Assembly (NCBI GenBank): GCA_026119935.1
Contig: JALRMH010000007.1
Span: 1,065,776 to 1,129,775, forward strand
DNA length: 64,000 nt
Source of the DNA: Endothia cerciana
Taxonomy: Eukaryota > Ascomycota > Sordariomycetes > Diaporthales > Cryphonectriaceae
Direction of reading: 5' to 3'
Below the pieces are notes generated by a model. It was given only the letters and a program-made list of their open reading frames with translations, was not told the DNA's origin and did not search any database. Position 1 is the stretch's first letter, and each line of letters begins with the position of its first letter. Shown piece by piece: positions 12,251-24,740 of the stretch. A program made the position numbers and the translations under genes.

Positions 12251-13439
12251 GCTGGCCTGTGGCCCCGGGGGGGGGGGACCATCATATAGCCTCCGGTGGC
12301 GCGGATGTTAGTGATGCAGATGGGTCATGGGAAGCAGGAGTGTTTTCTAGGTCATTTCTTTGGCCGTTTAATGCCGGCCTAGGGGCGTTCTCGACGCGGA
12401 GGGGGGGAAAATTGGCATCTGAAGGCGTTGAGGGAGTACTAGGTCATGGAGGTTCCTTAGACCAAGCAAATTGAAGATTGATGATACCACAGGTCTTGTG
12501 TCCCACTTGACTCTCTCTTCCTTGGGCGAACCCTCCTGCGAGGTAGACCTCAAGTGCTTGTGGATAAGGTCTCTGTGAAATCGCCTGCGGAAGGACCTGC
12601 TGTGGGATACCTTACCATGGGACAGCCTGATGTGAGACGACTCTGATATCCGCATTCCTGTCACAGTAACTCCGTCAGCCCTACCCCTGAGACACGCAGA
12701 GTCCAAGGTTGCGCTAGGCATGCTCAGAAACCACCCAAGAGAAGAGCAAGGGGCACGAGAGAAGATCTCGGGGCCCTCCTGCAGAGGGTTCATAACGAGA
12801 GCCCATCGTATAATACCCAGAACCAGCCACGGTACGAATTTGCCAAAAAAGAAAAAAAAAAAAAAAAAAAAAAAAAGTGATGGGACGGGAAGGGGAGTTC
12901 CCAAGGGTGGGGGCGGGTTTGTAAGATCTTTTTGAGAACCGCAAAGTGTGTAAGGACATGCCGTGCGAGGTCAAAGGTCTCGGGCCACCAGCGTATGTAT
13001 TCCTGATGGTGTAAAGTGCCTCCTGATGCTTCAAGCCCTGGGATACTCCCGCTGCAGGTAGACCACGTCTTCTACGATCACACTGCATGCGTGCATGGGG
13101 TGGCAGTCGAGACTACGGGAGTCTCTATACGGTCAAGGAGGGTGGGGTGTATGATCGACTTTCAGATCATAACAAGAGTACATCAACTCGGTACCATCAT
13201 CCAATCAGCCGAATGTCAATGTTTGTATTGGATTTGTTAGAAGAAAAAAAACGGTAAATGGGGTATCATGTCTTTGTCAGAATATCGCGCCGCCGGGATC
13301 TAATAGAAGGGCTGGTCCGTCGCCCGGGTATAATATCAAGACCGAGAATTTAAAAAAGAAAAAAAAAAAAAAGGAAAGAAAAAAAAGAGAGAAATCGGGC
13401 TCTCGCCCCCCGCTGTCGCCTTAGCGACTAAGTGCCTCC
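12251..13439. other. Convergent intergenic spacer with A-rich tracts
   Basis: This region lies between the 3' ends of RPB5 and the rhodopsin-domain gene. It holds a G run near 12266-12275, a poly(A) tract at about 12845-12876 and a second A-rich stretch at about 13351-13391. No reverse-transcriptase or transposase frame accompanies the A tracts, so I do not call a retroelement. Confidence 0.5.
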
Positions 13440-15106
13440 TCACTCGGTTACCACGCCGCCAACATCGTCGCTCGCCCTGCCGCGGCCCTCATAAGGCGGC
13501 GGTTTGGGCCCGCCACGGTTCTCTTCCCGTAGCTGCGGAGGCGTCTCAGTCTTCGGGGATATGGCCGGTGTCAGGTCTCTCAGCTCCGTGGCCGAGTCGC
13601 CGGAGTAGTCGGCCTCTTTCTCTTTCCCCCTTCCCTTGTTTCGGCTGCTCGACCTGAAGGGCCCCAGCAGCCCGCCCAGGTCCTGCAGAAAGGCCTGCGA
13701 TCCTCTCCTGAACCCGCTAGCGCCCGCAGGGAGGGCCGAGGGTGGCGTCATTGGTTTTCTGCTGGAGACCGTGCTCTGCCTCCGCACGATGCCGGGGCTG
13801 CCCGAGCTCTCATCGTCGAGCAGGCCGCCGACGTCGAAGAAGGCCACCTTCTTCGGCCCGCTGCTGCTCGGTGCGTCCGACAGCGGCAGACTGCCATTCC
13901 TGGCCCTGTCCCGAGCCCGGTCAGAAAAGCTCCAGTTCTGCATGTTGAACTGCCTAACCGGCACCACCGGTCCCGCGGGCATCGGCATGGCAGGCACGGC
14001 CTCGGCGTCCCCGATATGCCTCAGGTCCTGGTGCACGCCGAAGCCGATGTCCCGGAACAGGTCCTCGTCGCTGCCCCACGCGCGCTCCGCGACGGTCGGC
14101 CTCCTAGACCTGTTGTCACTGTCCGTGCCGTGAGCCGACTCGTCAGCCACGGAGCCGTACTTGAACCGCCGCTTCTTGACGCCCCTGTCCCGCACGAAAG
14201 AGCCCAGAACCAGTGCGTTGGCGACGCCTGTTGCCACGAGCAGTTCGACAGACGCCAGTAGCGAGCGCAGCTGTTGGCCGCCGTGGTCTTCGATGACCCT
14301 CGGGAGTCGGTACATGGTGACAAGGACGGGGAGCAGAGACATCGAGAAGAGGAGAATGAGCTGTATCTTGCGGGTGAGGGCCATCTGGCTTGACGTAATG
14401 ATAGGAATTGGGAGCACAACGAGGAGTAGGTCCGTGAGGACGTTGCACACGCCGATGGTGAGCAGATTTGCATATCCTTGCCGGCACTGACCGCCTGGAT
14501 CAGGGGAGACCTGCCAATAGTGAGTGAAAGGCTGGCACTCTGCCAGATCGCTGATCACCACGGCGACAAAAGTCGCTGCCAGAACGCAGCGTACGACGAC
14601 GACGCTGCCCTGGTAGGCCCTGGACCAGGTGAGTCCCGAGAGGCGCTTGAAGAATTCGAGGATAGTGTTCTTTAGCATCCAGAGGCTGCAAGCGGACGCA
14701 ACCGTCAGCATCCCATCTTTCCCGGCCGTGGAGTAACTTTTTCGACTAAATTAGCGACGGGCACTACTTACGTTGCGGCATAGAAGATCCGGCTAGCGAG
14801 TACCAACCCGCTCCCGATCTTCCTCCCCCGTAACTCGTCTGGCGTCAGACTCATGCCCGAAACGTCGACGTTGTTCGTGCCGTATAGTAGTATGACATGG
14901 ACGAGCCCCATGCGCGCATATAGTGGTAACAGGCAGAAGAAGGCCATCTTATCTTCGGTGAAGAGCATTTCGGAGCGGATGAAGCGGCCAGTCACCCTCA
15001 GCAGGACGATGCTGGTGGAGAAGAGGGTTGCCCACCAGCACACCAGGAGAGTCGGCTTGACGCTGGTCCATGGCAGCTGCTCCGGCGCCTCGGAGTAGAG
15101 CGTCAT
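13440..15106 (-). CDS. Fungal rhodopsin-domain seven-helix membrane protein
   Basis: Exons are 15106-14772 and 14685-13440 on the minus strand; the split codon at the join gives ...FYAATLWMLKNTILEFFKRL, matching the continuous third helix of this family. The product is 526 residues. I count seven hydrophobic helices in the first roughly 300 residues (for example LLVCWWATLFSTSIVLLRV, then MAFFCLLPLYARMGLVHVI and LLTIGVCNVLTDLLLVVLP), followed by a long hydrophilic cytoplasmic-type tail rich in Ser, Gly and Asp. This fits the fungal rhodopsin domain (PTH11/SAT-like) family of plasma-membrane proteins. No N-terminal CFEM cysteine domain is present. Ligand and role are unknown; some relatives act in host sensing and others sit in metabolite clusters. 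Confidence 0.85.
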
Positions 15107-18100
15107 GTCGCCGGGGTTCCTGCGATGCTGGGCCCCTGTTGGCAAGGCTGGCCACGCCCATCAACCTCCGTAGAGGGGACGAGCGGGGGGAGGCGGTGCT
15201 GATCTGAACGGCGAGGCCTATCCTTCAGTTGGTGAGATAACTAGCGTCTTCGAAATTCGGGTATAAAAGGGCTGAACAGGTGAGGTCGCATGTGGGTGGA
15301 ATTTGGTTTAAGTGGCTCTGGAGAACAGAGCGGTGGTCATGGGGGCCCGATGGCCTTCGATGCCTCTCTTGTTGTGGTGCTGAGGCTATGACGATGCTGT
15401 GGTGCCCTGAGTGGTCCTTCTGGATCCGGAAGCCTATGAGGCGACTTCTGTATATCGGGGCATGAGAATCGCCGTGAGCACCGCGGTCTCCTCGGTCGGG
15501 CTCCGTACAGTCCTGAGGACATGAGTACAAGATAAACCGGTACAGTGGCGATCCAAGGCAGCTGGCACTTCTTGTCGCATCGACGTCAGCTGTGCTGTAA
15601 GCCGGGGGCGGATAGTGGAGTAAGCGTCCAGCCTCGAGGCGGGAGCAGGGGCCGAGGGGGCTCCATGCGAGGAAGTGAGATCCAGGCCCAGGGACTGTCC
15701 TTGGAGGTTACTGTGCCTCGGCGAGAACGGCGAGGAAGATGCTGGGGGAGGCAAGTTTGCTGTCCTGATGTCGAGTAGTACGATGTGACCGTCTAGACCC
15801 CTGGTCAAATACACGCGGGGCCGGGAAAGAGCATGGCGTGGGCAGGACTCGAGAGTTTCAGGAGGGAGAAGGGACCATGGACAAGATGAGGGCTGGAATG
15901 AGGGATCTGACACTACTGTTATGGATGGGGAGTGGTCCGTGGCGTGGAGGTTGGCAGATGGGGGTCGAGATAGAGTTCGGCGCTACAACTAATAGTACTC
16001 AGGCACCAGGCATGACAGACGACGAATCGGTGTCTTGATATGTGGTTGGCAGGGTCTGTCCCAGATGACGACCACGGCCTGCGTGGGCGGTCGATCATAA
16101 GGCTAGGGTGTCACTGGATGATCCCACCTCGATCCCACCGGCGCTGGGGTCTTCCGGTGGCTGTCATCTTCTTCGTGGTGCACTGCCTGTCGGCGAGGGA
16201 GGTGGGATGAACCCAAACCCGGCCGTGGTACCGCACCATAGTATGTATGTACTACATACAGTACTGTGTAAGAAGCTGCAGGGGATTGGGCCGGGCAGCC
16301 CCCTGCCTATCAGCGGCTCGAATGCCTGGCCTGATCAGGGCGAGAGGCTAATATGGAGCCTGGGAGGGTGCCAGAGGGCCTCGGGCCGGTGGCCGGTCAT
16401 CCATAGATAGATACTGTAGGTCAGAGGGCCAGGAGGCCCAGGGGTACTAAATTATGCCCATGCGAGCTTCATGCAGCCAGAGCGACCACGAGGGTGGCAG
16501 ACAGATCTCCATAGTATCTGCAAATGCTACCCGTGTACATAGACACCAGAGGGATTCGTGCCGTGCCAATTACCTCAACGCCTATCGCCTCGCCAGTGAT
16601 CGTACGGGCAACTTCCGGTGCCTTATCCATTGCATCACGTTCCTGAGGTGGTCCGGTCTAGGAGAAAGCACACCTCTATGAACAACCGTGATAATTCGTA
16701 CCATGATACTTCTCCTGACCCAAGTTCAGATGTGTTTCTGATTAGACGGGTCTGGGCTGGTATGTATATATAGCACTATGGAAGCCACAGGAACCCAGTG
16801 CTAATTACCATGGTATGATCGCATTCTTCAGTCTTCAGTCCTTTCATGTCCTGGATAGGTCCTGTCTCGTCCCGGTCACTCGGGTGCAGGCTGGGGTCGC
16901 TGCAAAGTGCGCGAATTCTCGAGGGGGGTGGGCCTTGCAGCTGCGCGCTGGTGACATGCCACGGGATCCACTGACGAGGTGACGAGGTCTCTGAGTCGCC
17001 GACAGTGGCGATGCCGATGAAAATCATCAGCTGCCTACACGAGCCCTGTTATCTGAAACAAGATTATGCCCAGTTACACCGCACGAGCTGTTAGGACGGC
17101 GTCTGTTAGGTATAGGTACCCAACCCTTTGTACTTGCGGAAGACGATCCCGGACAGATCAGCCACAGCATGTGCGTCATGCTAACCCTCATCCCTGACAT
17201 CCCACCTCGGAGCTTCCATTGTCCAACAGCCGTCCTGTCCTGCCAACGAGCCTCTGGTCCCCATCCCAGCAATCAGCACCCAGTGGCAGCCCGAGTGGCT
17301 TTGGACTAGCACACAGCCGTACTGTGTCCCGTAGTTTGGAACCTCCCGACAGGACGGGTCAGGATGTCCCGGGACCAGGCATGAACCCAGCGCATTCTTC
17401 AACGCCAGAAACGTGGGGGGTGAAATCAATCAAGTGCCTGCTGTTAGCTTCTGTACCAGCCCGGCCTGGTCGTCGAACATGTCGGCCACGAGAGCCGGGC
17501 CGGCACAGCCTCCGCTGGCCCGATCATTCGCTCGCCGTAGGGTTTTTTTTTCTGGCCCTGCGGGAGCGGTGCCTTCCGCTCTCCCTATCTCGTAGCGTGA
17601 CAGGTTGTTATGTACCTGAGAAGGGCATCCGAGATCAGGTCGACAACCAGGAAGGCTGGATTCCCGTGCCTCAAGGTCTAGGCCAAGGCTAGCAGGGCTA
17701 AGGGCCGCAGCACGTGTCAGCACCGCCCCCTGTTACCTCTGTCTGCCTCGGAAGCCTAGGCCCTGGCTATCGCCGCCGTCTGCCCATGCAGTATCTTCTT
17801 CAACAGCGACACCGATCGACAATAACGGTCAGCGTCGCAGCCCCGGGCTCCACTTGCGCTAATAGCTCACTATCCCGTGGCGGACTCCTGCGCTGGACCG
17901 ACTTCATCTGGAGCCCTGGCGCATGCCACGTCGGCGACCTTCCGTGGAGGGATAAGATTCGCAGCCTCGCCACAACTTGTTGGGCAAATAAACCCCCTCC
18001 CCCTTGGGCCTTATCAAGCTGCCAAGACGAGACCTGGCCTCTCAGCCGTTGCCAGAATCTGGAGCCATATATGATCGGGTTGACGCCACTGCCACCTGCG

Positions 18101-19687
18101 CTCGTACCGTAGTAGCGCATGTGTTACCTACTTTTTCGGTCGGTGGATGCGGACATTCATGCGCCTTTATTATCATCTCTGCTCTAAAGTCAATCTGGAA
18201 GGTCGACCATGCGCATGAATCACAAGCGAAGGCGCCGCCATCCCTTGCTACCCCAGATGTCGGCCACGTGGGAACATACCCCTATTCGCTGTCTCAGAGG
18301 TACTTTACAGTATCCTATCTTCAGGACACGTTGATGGCGGCGACTGAAGTTGAGCCTCAACAACTTCTTGCCGTACGTCGACTCGGCTCCCGAGAAAAAA
18401 ACAAGTCAACGGTGCCGCAATGGCTCATTGCAACCCGAGGAGGGACGAGGACATGGAGCAGGTCTCGGCGCATCCCATGTTGATGACGACACACGCATGC
18501 CCGCTGACAGGACCCGCCGACCAGAAACACCACACGACCCCCATTGACAGACCTCACGCAGCCTTGTCTGATACCAGATCCTTCAGCCCCCAGCACCCAG
18601 CCTTCCTTCAGCCTGGATTGCGGGTACCGGTGACTACCGACGTACCGCAAAGGATCCCTCGCCGTTGGCTGTGGCGCAAGCATTTGATGTTTGCTAGTTC
18701 AACGAGCATACCACTCTCACTAGCTGTTGTATATTCCAGAGGAGTCTGAAACTACGGCCAGACCAGTGCTGCACTGCGCCACCGGCGGACAATCCTGGGC
18801 TTTCATTGGGAAAGTGTGCCCCTGTCTCTACTGCGTGTGACGCAGCGTGTCGCTGTCTGATCGCTGCGGCCTTGATGATGAACTTTGGGTCGACGCAATT
18901 AAAGCCCAGCGCACGCAATGACGACGACTGGTGATCATCGGGTAGGCAGGCAGGCGCTGTAGTCCCATCTGCTTGTAACCTCTCGAGGTCTCACAAGCGG
19001 ATCAGGAACAACATCGCTGACGGTGCCTTTCTTCTGGCAGGCGACTGCAACCCCCGCGGCCGGGGACACAGAAGGCCCTGGCGTGCTAAAGCTCCCCACA
19101 GGCCGGGACTCTGCCCCAAAAACGGGTGCAGCCTCGCCCCACCAGCCCGAGCTGATCCGACGCTGCAAGGCGTCAGGCTGTAGAACGGGATTGCTGAATG
19201 TGACGCCGTTCGGACCTTGGCTGTCTGACATTTCCTGGATGGTAGAGTGGTATTTACTCCGGCGCCAAGACCTCCCCTTGACCAGGCTCACTGTCCTTCG
19301 CGAGGACATGGAAATACCGTCGATCTGGATGAATGAAATAGGATGGTCAGAGGATAAGGTGCACCCTGCCTCGGTACCCTTTATGTCAATTGGACGGTGG
19401 GTGCTTCGTATAGTTCGGATTCCATCTCACGTAGAGACTCGTGCCCCCATTGTGTGTGTGTCGATTCCGGCATGGCACGGATGTCAGGACATTCCGGTCA
19501 GCGTCCTTCCTCCCCGCGGGTCACCTCATTTTCGAGGGACTGCAGCAGTTTGTGCACGTCAAAAATGACTGTCAAGATAGCAGGGCGTATTTTTGTAAAG
19601 ACATAGGGCACCCGCCAAGAACATTGCATTTTGTACATAGCTCTCCGTATGCCGATAGCCATCAACAGACCCAGTGCCTTCACCCTA
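15107..19687. other. Large gene-poor intergenic region
   Basis: No open frame in these 4.6 kb shows a recognisable domain, and none joins to a neighbour across good splice sites to give a family-like protein. A consensus TATAAAAG lies on the plus strand near 15262, but nothing codes directly downstream. The first few hundred bases should include the promoter of the rhodopsin-domain gene. I see no long direct or inverted repeats, though divergent transposon remnants cannot be excluded by eye. Confidence 0.45.
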
Positions 19688-20641
19688 TCAAGGCCACAGC
19701 TCGACAACCTCCCACCCCCCCTCGACCTTCCCACCAGGCCTTGTCGCCTTGCCTTGAGGCCCCACGTACGTGTACAACCACCTCCTCTGATCTGCCGGGT
19801 CCTTCAGGCTCACCAGGTCCACCTCTTCAGGCACAATGACCACCACCCTAAAATTCCTCCTCGCAACCTCGTCCTCCAGCAGTTCATCGCCCACATCCTG
19901 ACCCAGCCCCTCGCCCGGGCCCGGCCCGCTCGCCCTGGGCGTGCCCGGGCTCGGGTTCTTGAAGCTGCCCCTCATACCAGGGCTCAGGTTCCCAAAGTGC
20001 CCGACGACCTCCCTCTCCCAGTCCCACTCCCCCTCCCCCACGGCTCCCCGCCCGCCCGCCCCCCTCCCCCTCATCCGCGCCGTCAGCGCGTCCCGCACCG
20101 CCCTGGCGCCGCCGCTGTCGGGGGAGGCGATGTCGGAGGCCGAGATGACCCACGCGCGCCCCCGGATGCGCCACTGGGTCCCCGCCGGGGCGGCCCAGAA
20201 CACGGCCTCGACGGGGCCGCCGCCGCCCGAGTGGCTGACGTCCCCGCCGGTCGCTCCCGAGGAGTAGATCTCGGGCACCTTGTCCATCCGCGCGTCCGAG
20301 GTGAGCACGGGCATGTCGGACTCGTAGCGGTCCGGGTTGCGCGGGGCGCTGTTCTTGTCGTTGGGCGGGAGGGAGGCCCACAGGCCCCTGTAGATGCACG
20401 TGCGGGCGCGTGGCACGGCGGAGGAGGATGACGGGTGGAGGGAGGTGAACGTGAAGGAGGGCTGGTCCATCTGCTTGATCTCCGAGAGGAACTGGGCGCG
20501 CCAAGGGGCGGCAGAGGATGCCGGGTCTGAGGCCATGGTTCTGATGGGGATATGCTGTTTTGCGCCTGGGGGTATGATCATGTTCTGTCTGAGGGGCGAG
20601 AGGGCCTTGAGTATAGCCTGGAGGCGATGGCTGGGGAGCAT
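19688..20641 (-). CDS. Pyridoxamine 5'-phosphate oxidase-like, Alr4036-type FMN-binding protein
   Basis: Single exon of 317 residues from ATG 20641 to the stop at 19688. The N-terminal half contains the family's split-barrel features: RTCIYRGLWASLP, then DMPVLTSDARMDKVPEIY and VEAVFWAAPAGTQWRIRG. The C-terminus has RRNFRVVVIVPEEVDLV and WLYTYVG. Members bind FMN; most, including this one, have no established substrate, so vitamin B6 oxidation should not be assumed. The first 36 residues are basic and hydrophobic (MLPSHRLQAILKALSPLRQN) and could be a mitochondrial leader, with Met at 20536 as an alternative start. A Gly/Arg-rich insertion lies around residues 175-235. It is divergent from NCL1. 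Confidence 0.8.
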   Translation of the reverse strand: MLPSHRLQAILKALSPLRQNMIIPPGAKQHIPIRTMASDPASSAAPWRAQFLSEIKQMDQPSFTFTSLHPSSSSAVPRARTCIYRGLWASLPPNDKNSAPRNPDRYESDMPVLTSDARMDKVPEIYSSGATGGDVSHSGGGGPVEAVFWAAPAGTQWRIRGRAWVISASDIASPDSGGARAVRDALTARMRGRGAGGRGAVGEGEWDWEREVVGHFGNLSPGMRGSFKNPSPGTPRASGPGPGEGLGQDVGDELLEDEVARRNFRVVVIVPEEVDLVSLKDPADQRRWLYTYVGPQGKATRPGGKVEGGWEVVELWP

Positions 20642-21223
20642 TTAGCCTGGAGGGTTCCCCTAGGACATGGCCGAGAATGGAGCATACATGGAACCGAGAT
20701 GTGTGGGTTTAGAGGTGACGTTGTGAGGCCCTAGGGAGGTCTTAGACTCAGTCTCTAAAAATTGTAGTTGATGAATCATGAGACGGCGTTGCCCTACCCG
20801 GATATACATGGAAGGACTGTAGTTCTCAAGCCTTGACCGGGCCTAGGGTCATGTAATGTGATAATATAAGACTCTCTCTTCTGTGGACCGAGTCAACGGA
20901 GGGCAAGACCACTCCCGTCTGAGGTCAGTCGGTATCTTCTCAGGATTTGTCCCTCCCGCTGGAGGGCTTGCGTAATGTGTCTGGTGAATCATCACGGCCA
21001 GCCAGTGGAGAGCTCGGGGTGTGGGGAACGAGGGAGGTGGGGTGAGGGTACGGGTGTACAACCGTAGCGCCCTGCCCCTCCCCCACACTATCTTATCGGT
21101 AGGCTCCACTTGCCCTTCCCTGCTGCATTTTTCTGATTTTCTCTCAAAAAGACGTCTGCAACTTTTACAGTACAATCTCGTCCCCTGCACCACAACCACA
21201 CAAGGAGCCAATTGCCCTCAAAG
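20642..21223. promoter_or_regulatory. Shared divergent promoter region (FMN-binding gene / NCL1)
   Basis: This is 582 bp between two start codons that point away from each other. I see no strong TATA box or palindromic operator. Confidence 0.5.
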
Positions 21224-24013
21224 ATGGGCAGGAATAGGGTAGGTTATCAGACGGCTCCTCTTCTCCTCTCTCCTTGTTATAAACTAAATGTGCTTGCAGA
21301 ACCGTGGTGGGAAGAGGGGCGGCGGTCACGGCGGCGGTGGCGGCGGCCGTCGCGACAACCGCTATCGATCCGAGATCAAGAAGTTCCACGAGAAGCTGGA
21401 GGGCTACTACAACGAGTTGATTGAGCTGCCAGAGGAGGAGGAGAAGAAGGAGTTCTGGGAGGCCCTTCGTCGCGAGCTGCCAAACAGCTTCAGGTTCTGT
21501 GGCTCGAAGGGGTGAGTCCTGTCAGGTCGCGCGACGTCTCCCCCCATCACGCACATACCCCCTTCTCACACGCCATTCACAGCCATGCCCTCACCGTCAA
21601 GCGCCTCCTCGAGGAGCGCTACGTCCCCGAGATCACCGAGCTCGAGAACTACGATGGCAACCCTGTCACCCCTCCCGTCCCCGTTCCTTGGTATCCCGAC
21701 AACCTCGCCTGGTGGATGACCACCCCCAAGAACGTCATCCGCCGGTATCCTCCCTTCGCCAAGTTCCAGAAGTTCCTCGTGTCCGAGACCAGCGTCGGGA
21801 ACATCAGCCGGCAGGAGGTAGTGAGCATGATCCCGCCTCTGCTCCTCGACGTCAAGCCTGGTCATGCCGTCCTCGACCTCTGCGCCGCGCCCGGTAGCAA
21901 GGCTGCACAGCTCCTCGAGATGATCCATTCAGGCGAGGAGGGACGCATACGCAAGGCACTACAAATGCACGCGACGGAGGACGGGCGTGAGGAGCCCGAA
22001 TTCCCAGTATCGGACGACGTCGACATGGAAGCAGACCCCGGCGACGACGGCCGCGCTACCGGCATGCTGATTGCAAACGACATGGACTACAGGCGCAGCC
22101 ACCTGCTCATTCACCAGCTGAAGCGCTTATCCTCCCCGAACATGATCGTGACCAACCACGACGCCACCCTTTTCCCCTCGCTGAAGCTTCCCTCGGAAGA
22201 CTCCAAAAGGCAGAACTACCTCAGGTTCGATCGAATCCTGGCCGATGTTCCCTGCTCCGGTGATGGAACGCTGCGCAAGAACGTCAACATGTGGAAGGAC
22301 TGGATACCAGGCAACGCCCTTGGCCTTCACCAAACACAGGTCAGGATCCTCGTTCGCGCCCTGCAGGTGCTCAAACCCGGTGGCCGCGTCGTCTATTCGA
22401 CCTGCAGCATGAACCCCGTCGAGAACGAGTCCGTCATAGCCGCGGCTATCGAGCGATGTGGTCATGACAATGTGGAGATCCTGGACTGCAGCAACGAGCT
22501 TCCCGGTCTGCAGCGGAAGCCCGGCATGAAGACATGGAAGGTCATGGACAAGGCCGGCCGCATCTGGAACAACTGGGGTGAGGTCGAGGCGTGGGTGGCC
22601 GAGAGCAAGGACAAGGTGATCCCTGGGAAGCTCGTCCCGACCATGTTCTCTGGCGCGCAGGAAGAGGGCACGCCCGAGGTCCCGCTGGAGAGATGCATCC
22701 GCGTCTATGCTCATCAGCAAGATACCGGCGGCTTCTTCATCGTTGCGCTGCACAAAAAGAAGGAGTTCAGGGCCAAGCCCGAGAGCTGGGGTGTGACCAG
22801 GCCCGCGCAAGGGTCGCAAAAGGCTGAGAACCCCACGGCGGACACCCCAAAGGCTGAGGAGACGCCTGCCAGCACCGAGGAGATAGTCGCGACTGCCGAG
22901 GAGACGGACCAGACGACCGCTGCAGACGAGACGGCCAGCGAGCAAACTAACACCTTCAAGCGGGCTCGTGAGGGCGAAGGCGAGCAGTCTCCGTCGAAGC
23001 GACAGCACACGGAGACTGCAACGGAGACCGCCACGGAGACCGTAACGGAAACAGCAACGGAAACAGCAACGGAAGCCAACGGAGACTCGAAGACGGGCGA
23101 GCAGGACCTGCAGAATAACGGTCGGGTGGCTAGCGAGCCAAAGAACCAGAGCACCTCTGATGGCTACGGTGACAAGGCTGCCAAGAAGCAGAACAAGGAA
23201 CCTTTCGAGGAGCCCTTCAAGTACCTCGCTTCCGACAACGAGGTCATCAAGAACGTCCAGGAGTTCTACAAGATCTCGCCACGATTCCCTTCGGACCGTT
23301 TCATGGTCCGCAATGCTGCAGGCGAGCCCTCGAAGGCCATTTACTACACTAGCGCACTGGTTCGAGACGTTTTGTCATCCAACGAGGGACGCTTCGTCAA
23401 GTTTGTCCATGGTGGAGTCAAGATGTTCATGAAGCAAGATGCACCCTCCGCGGAGGTCTGTCGCTGGCGCATTCAGAGCGAGGGCATGCCCATCCTCCAG
23501 GGCTATGTTGGTCAAGAGCGCGTCGTCGTGCTCCGCAACAAAGAGACGCTCCACAAGCTTCTCATTGAGATGTTCCCACGCATCAACAACGACGAGTGGA
23601 AGAAGCTCGACGAGATTGGCGAGCGTGTGCGCGAGGTGGGTCTCGGCTGCCTGGTCCTGCGAATCGAACCTGATGGTACGGACCCCGATTTTGCGGAGAG
23701 GATGGTACTTCCCCTTTGGAAGAGCTTCCACTCCCTTAATCTCATGCTGCCGAAGGAGGATCGCAGTGCAATGTTGTTGCGTATCTACAATGACACCACG
23801 CCTCTAGTGAACACAATGTTGAAGGACCAAAAGAAGACCGGCGAGACGCAGAACGGTGACGGAACTGACGTCAAGAGCGACGGACTCATTGCCGAGGCTG
23901 CGGCAGATGCGGAGGCAGATGTTGTGGCCGATGCTGACGCTGAAATGGGCGATGCTGACGACGGCGACGCCGCACCTGTAAATGATGCTCAGGAGGAAGC
24001 TGGGGCGGCTTAG
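21224..24013 (+). CDS. NCL1: tRNA (cytosine-5) methyltransferase NCL1/TRM4 (NSUN2 family)
   Basis: Exons are 21224-21238 (a 15-nt first exon encoding MGRNR), 21300-21511 and 21583-24013, giving 885 residues. The product should be a nuclear S-adenosylmethionine-dependent enzyme that makes 5-methylcytosine in tRNA. The SAM-binding motif DLCAAPGSKAAQLLEM, the motif IV ADVPCSGDGTLRKN (Cys300) and motif VI YSTCSMNPVENESV (Cys350) are intact; the 50-residue spacing equals that between the two cysteines of human NSUN2. The N-terminus is Arg/Gly-rich. A Thr/Glu/Ala repeat at about 23005-23080 and an acidic Ala/Asp tail flank a conserved C-terminal domain. The join at 21511/21583 gives CGSKGHALTVKRLLEERY, as expected for the family. 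Confidence 0.95.
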
Positions 24014-24740
24014 GGGGCTGACATCCCTTCTCCCACGCGTTCACTTGAGTATAGCAGCTATTCGGCTGCCCCTGTGGAGAAGCCCAAAATCGACCCTGAG
24101 AATGCGGGTTTATAAGTCGATGATTCCTGTCACAGCACGGAGGCAGCTCAAGAACTGCAAAGTTTCGTTGAGGCGGCCAAGGTGGCATATATCAACACAG
24201 CGTCAACACCACCCGAAAGGCAGGCATCTGACGCCGCCGCGCAAGATGACAGGCAAGGAGTCTGGTTCAAACCGGATCCATGGGCTTAAGCGTCCCGGGG
24301 AACCGCTACTCGGGGATAGGCGAGACCTGAGAAGAGTTTGAAAAGTTGCTTTCTGCCAGACTTCACCCTCTTCGTGCCGAAGCAAAGGGGAAAAAGGGGC
24401 TGTATCTTCCAAGATAGGTCTGGGCTGGCAGCAGGATGAAAGATACCGGTGGACTATGTCACTCAACTTTGGTCCATGCAAGCAAGAAGATGTACAATGC
24501 TACTGGGTATTCGGATTTTGCTTGGGATAAGGGAAACTGCGGGACCAGGAGTTGAAAAGAATCCAGATTTCTTTGCATAAGAACCACGCTGCTTCTTCCC
24601 TTCATTTGTGCGTTGTGATATTGACCACAAATGAGTCTGTCATCGGGTTGTTTAACCCATACATCGGCCTCTCCTCTTGAAGACGACGCGAGAGGCGGCG
24701 ACGACAGCCACGATGGCGAAACCGACCCAGGTCCCGGCTC
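24014..24740. other. Convergent intergenic spacer
   Basis: This lies between the 3' ends of NCL1 and the MFS transporter gene and should contain both 3' untranslated regions. Nothing else is supportable. Confidence 0.5.

Noticed and set aside
12845..13391. Poly(A) tracts as retroelement tails
   Set aside because: No reverse-transcriptase or endonuclease frame upstream and no target-site duplication visible.
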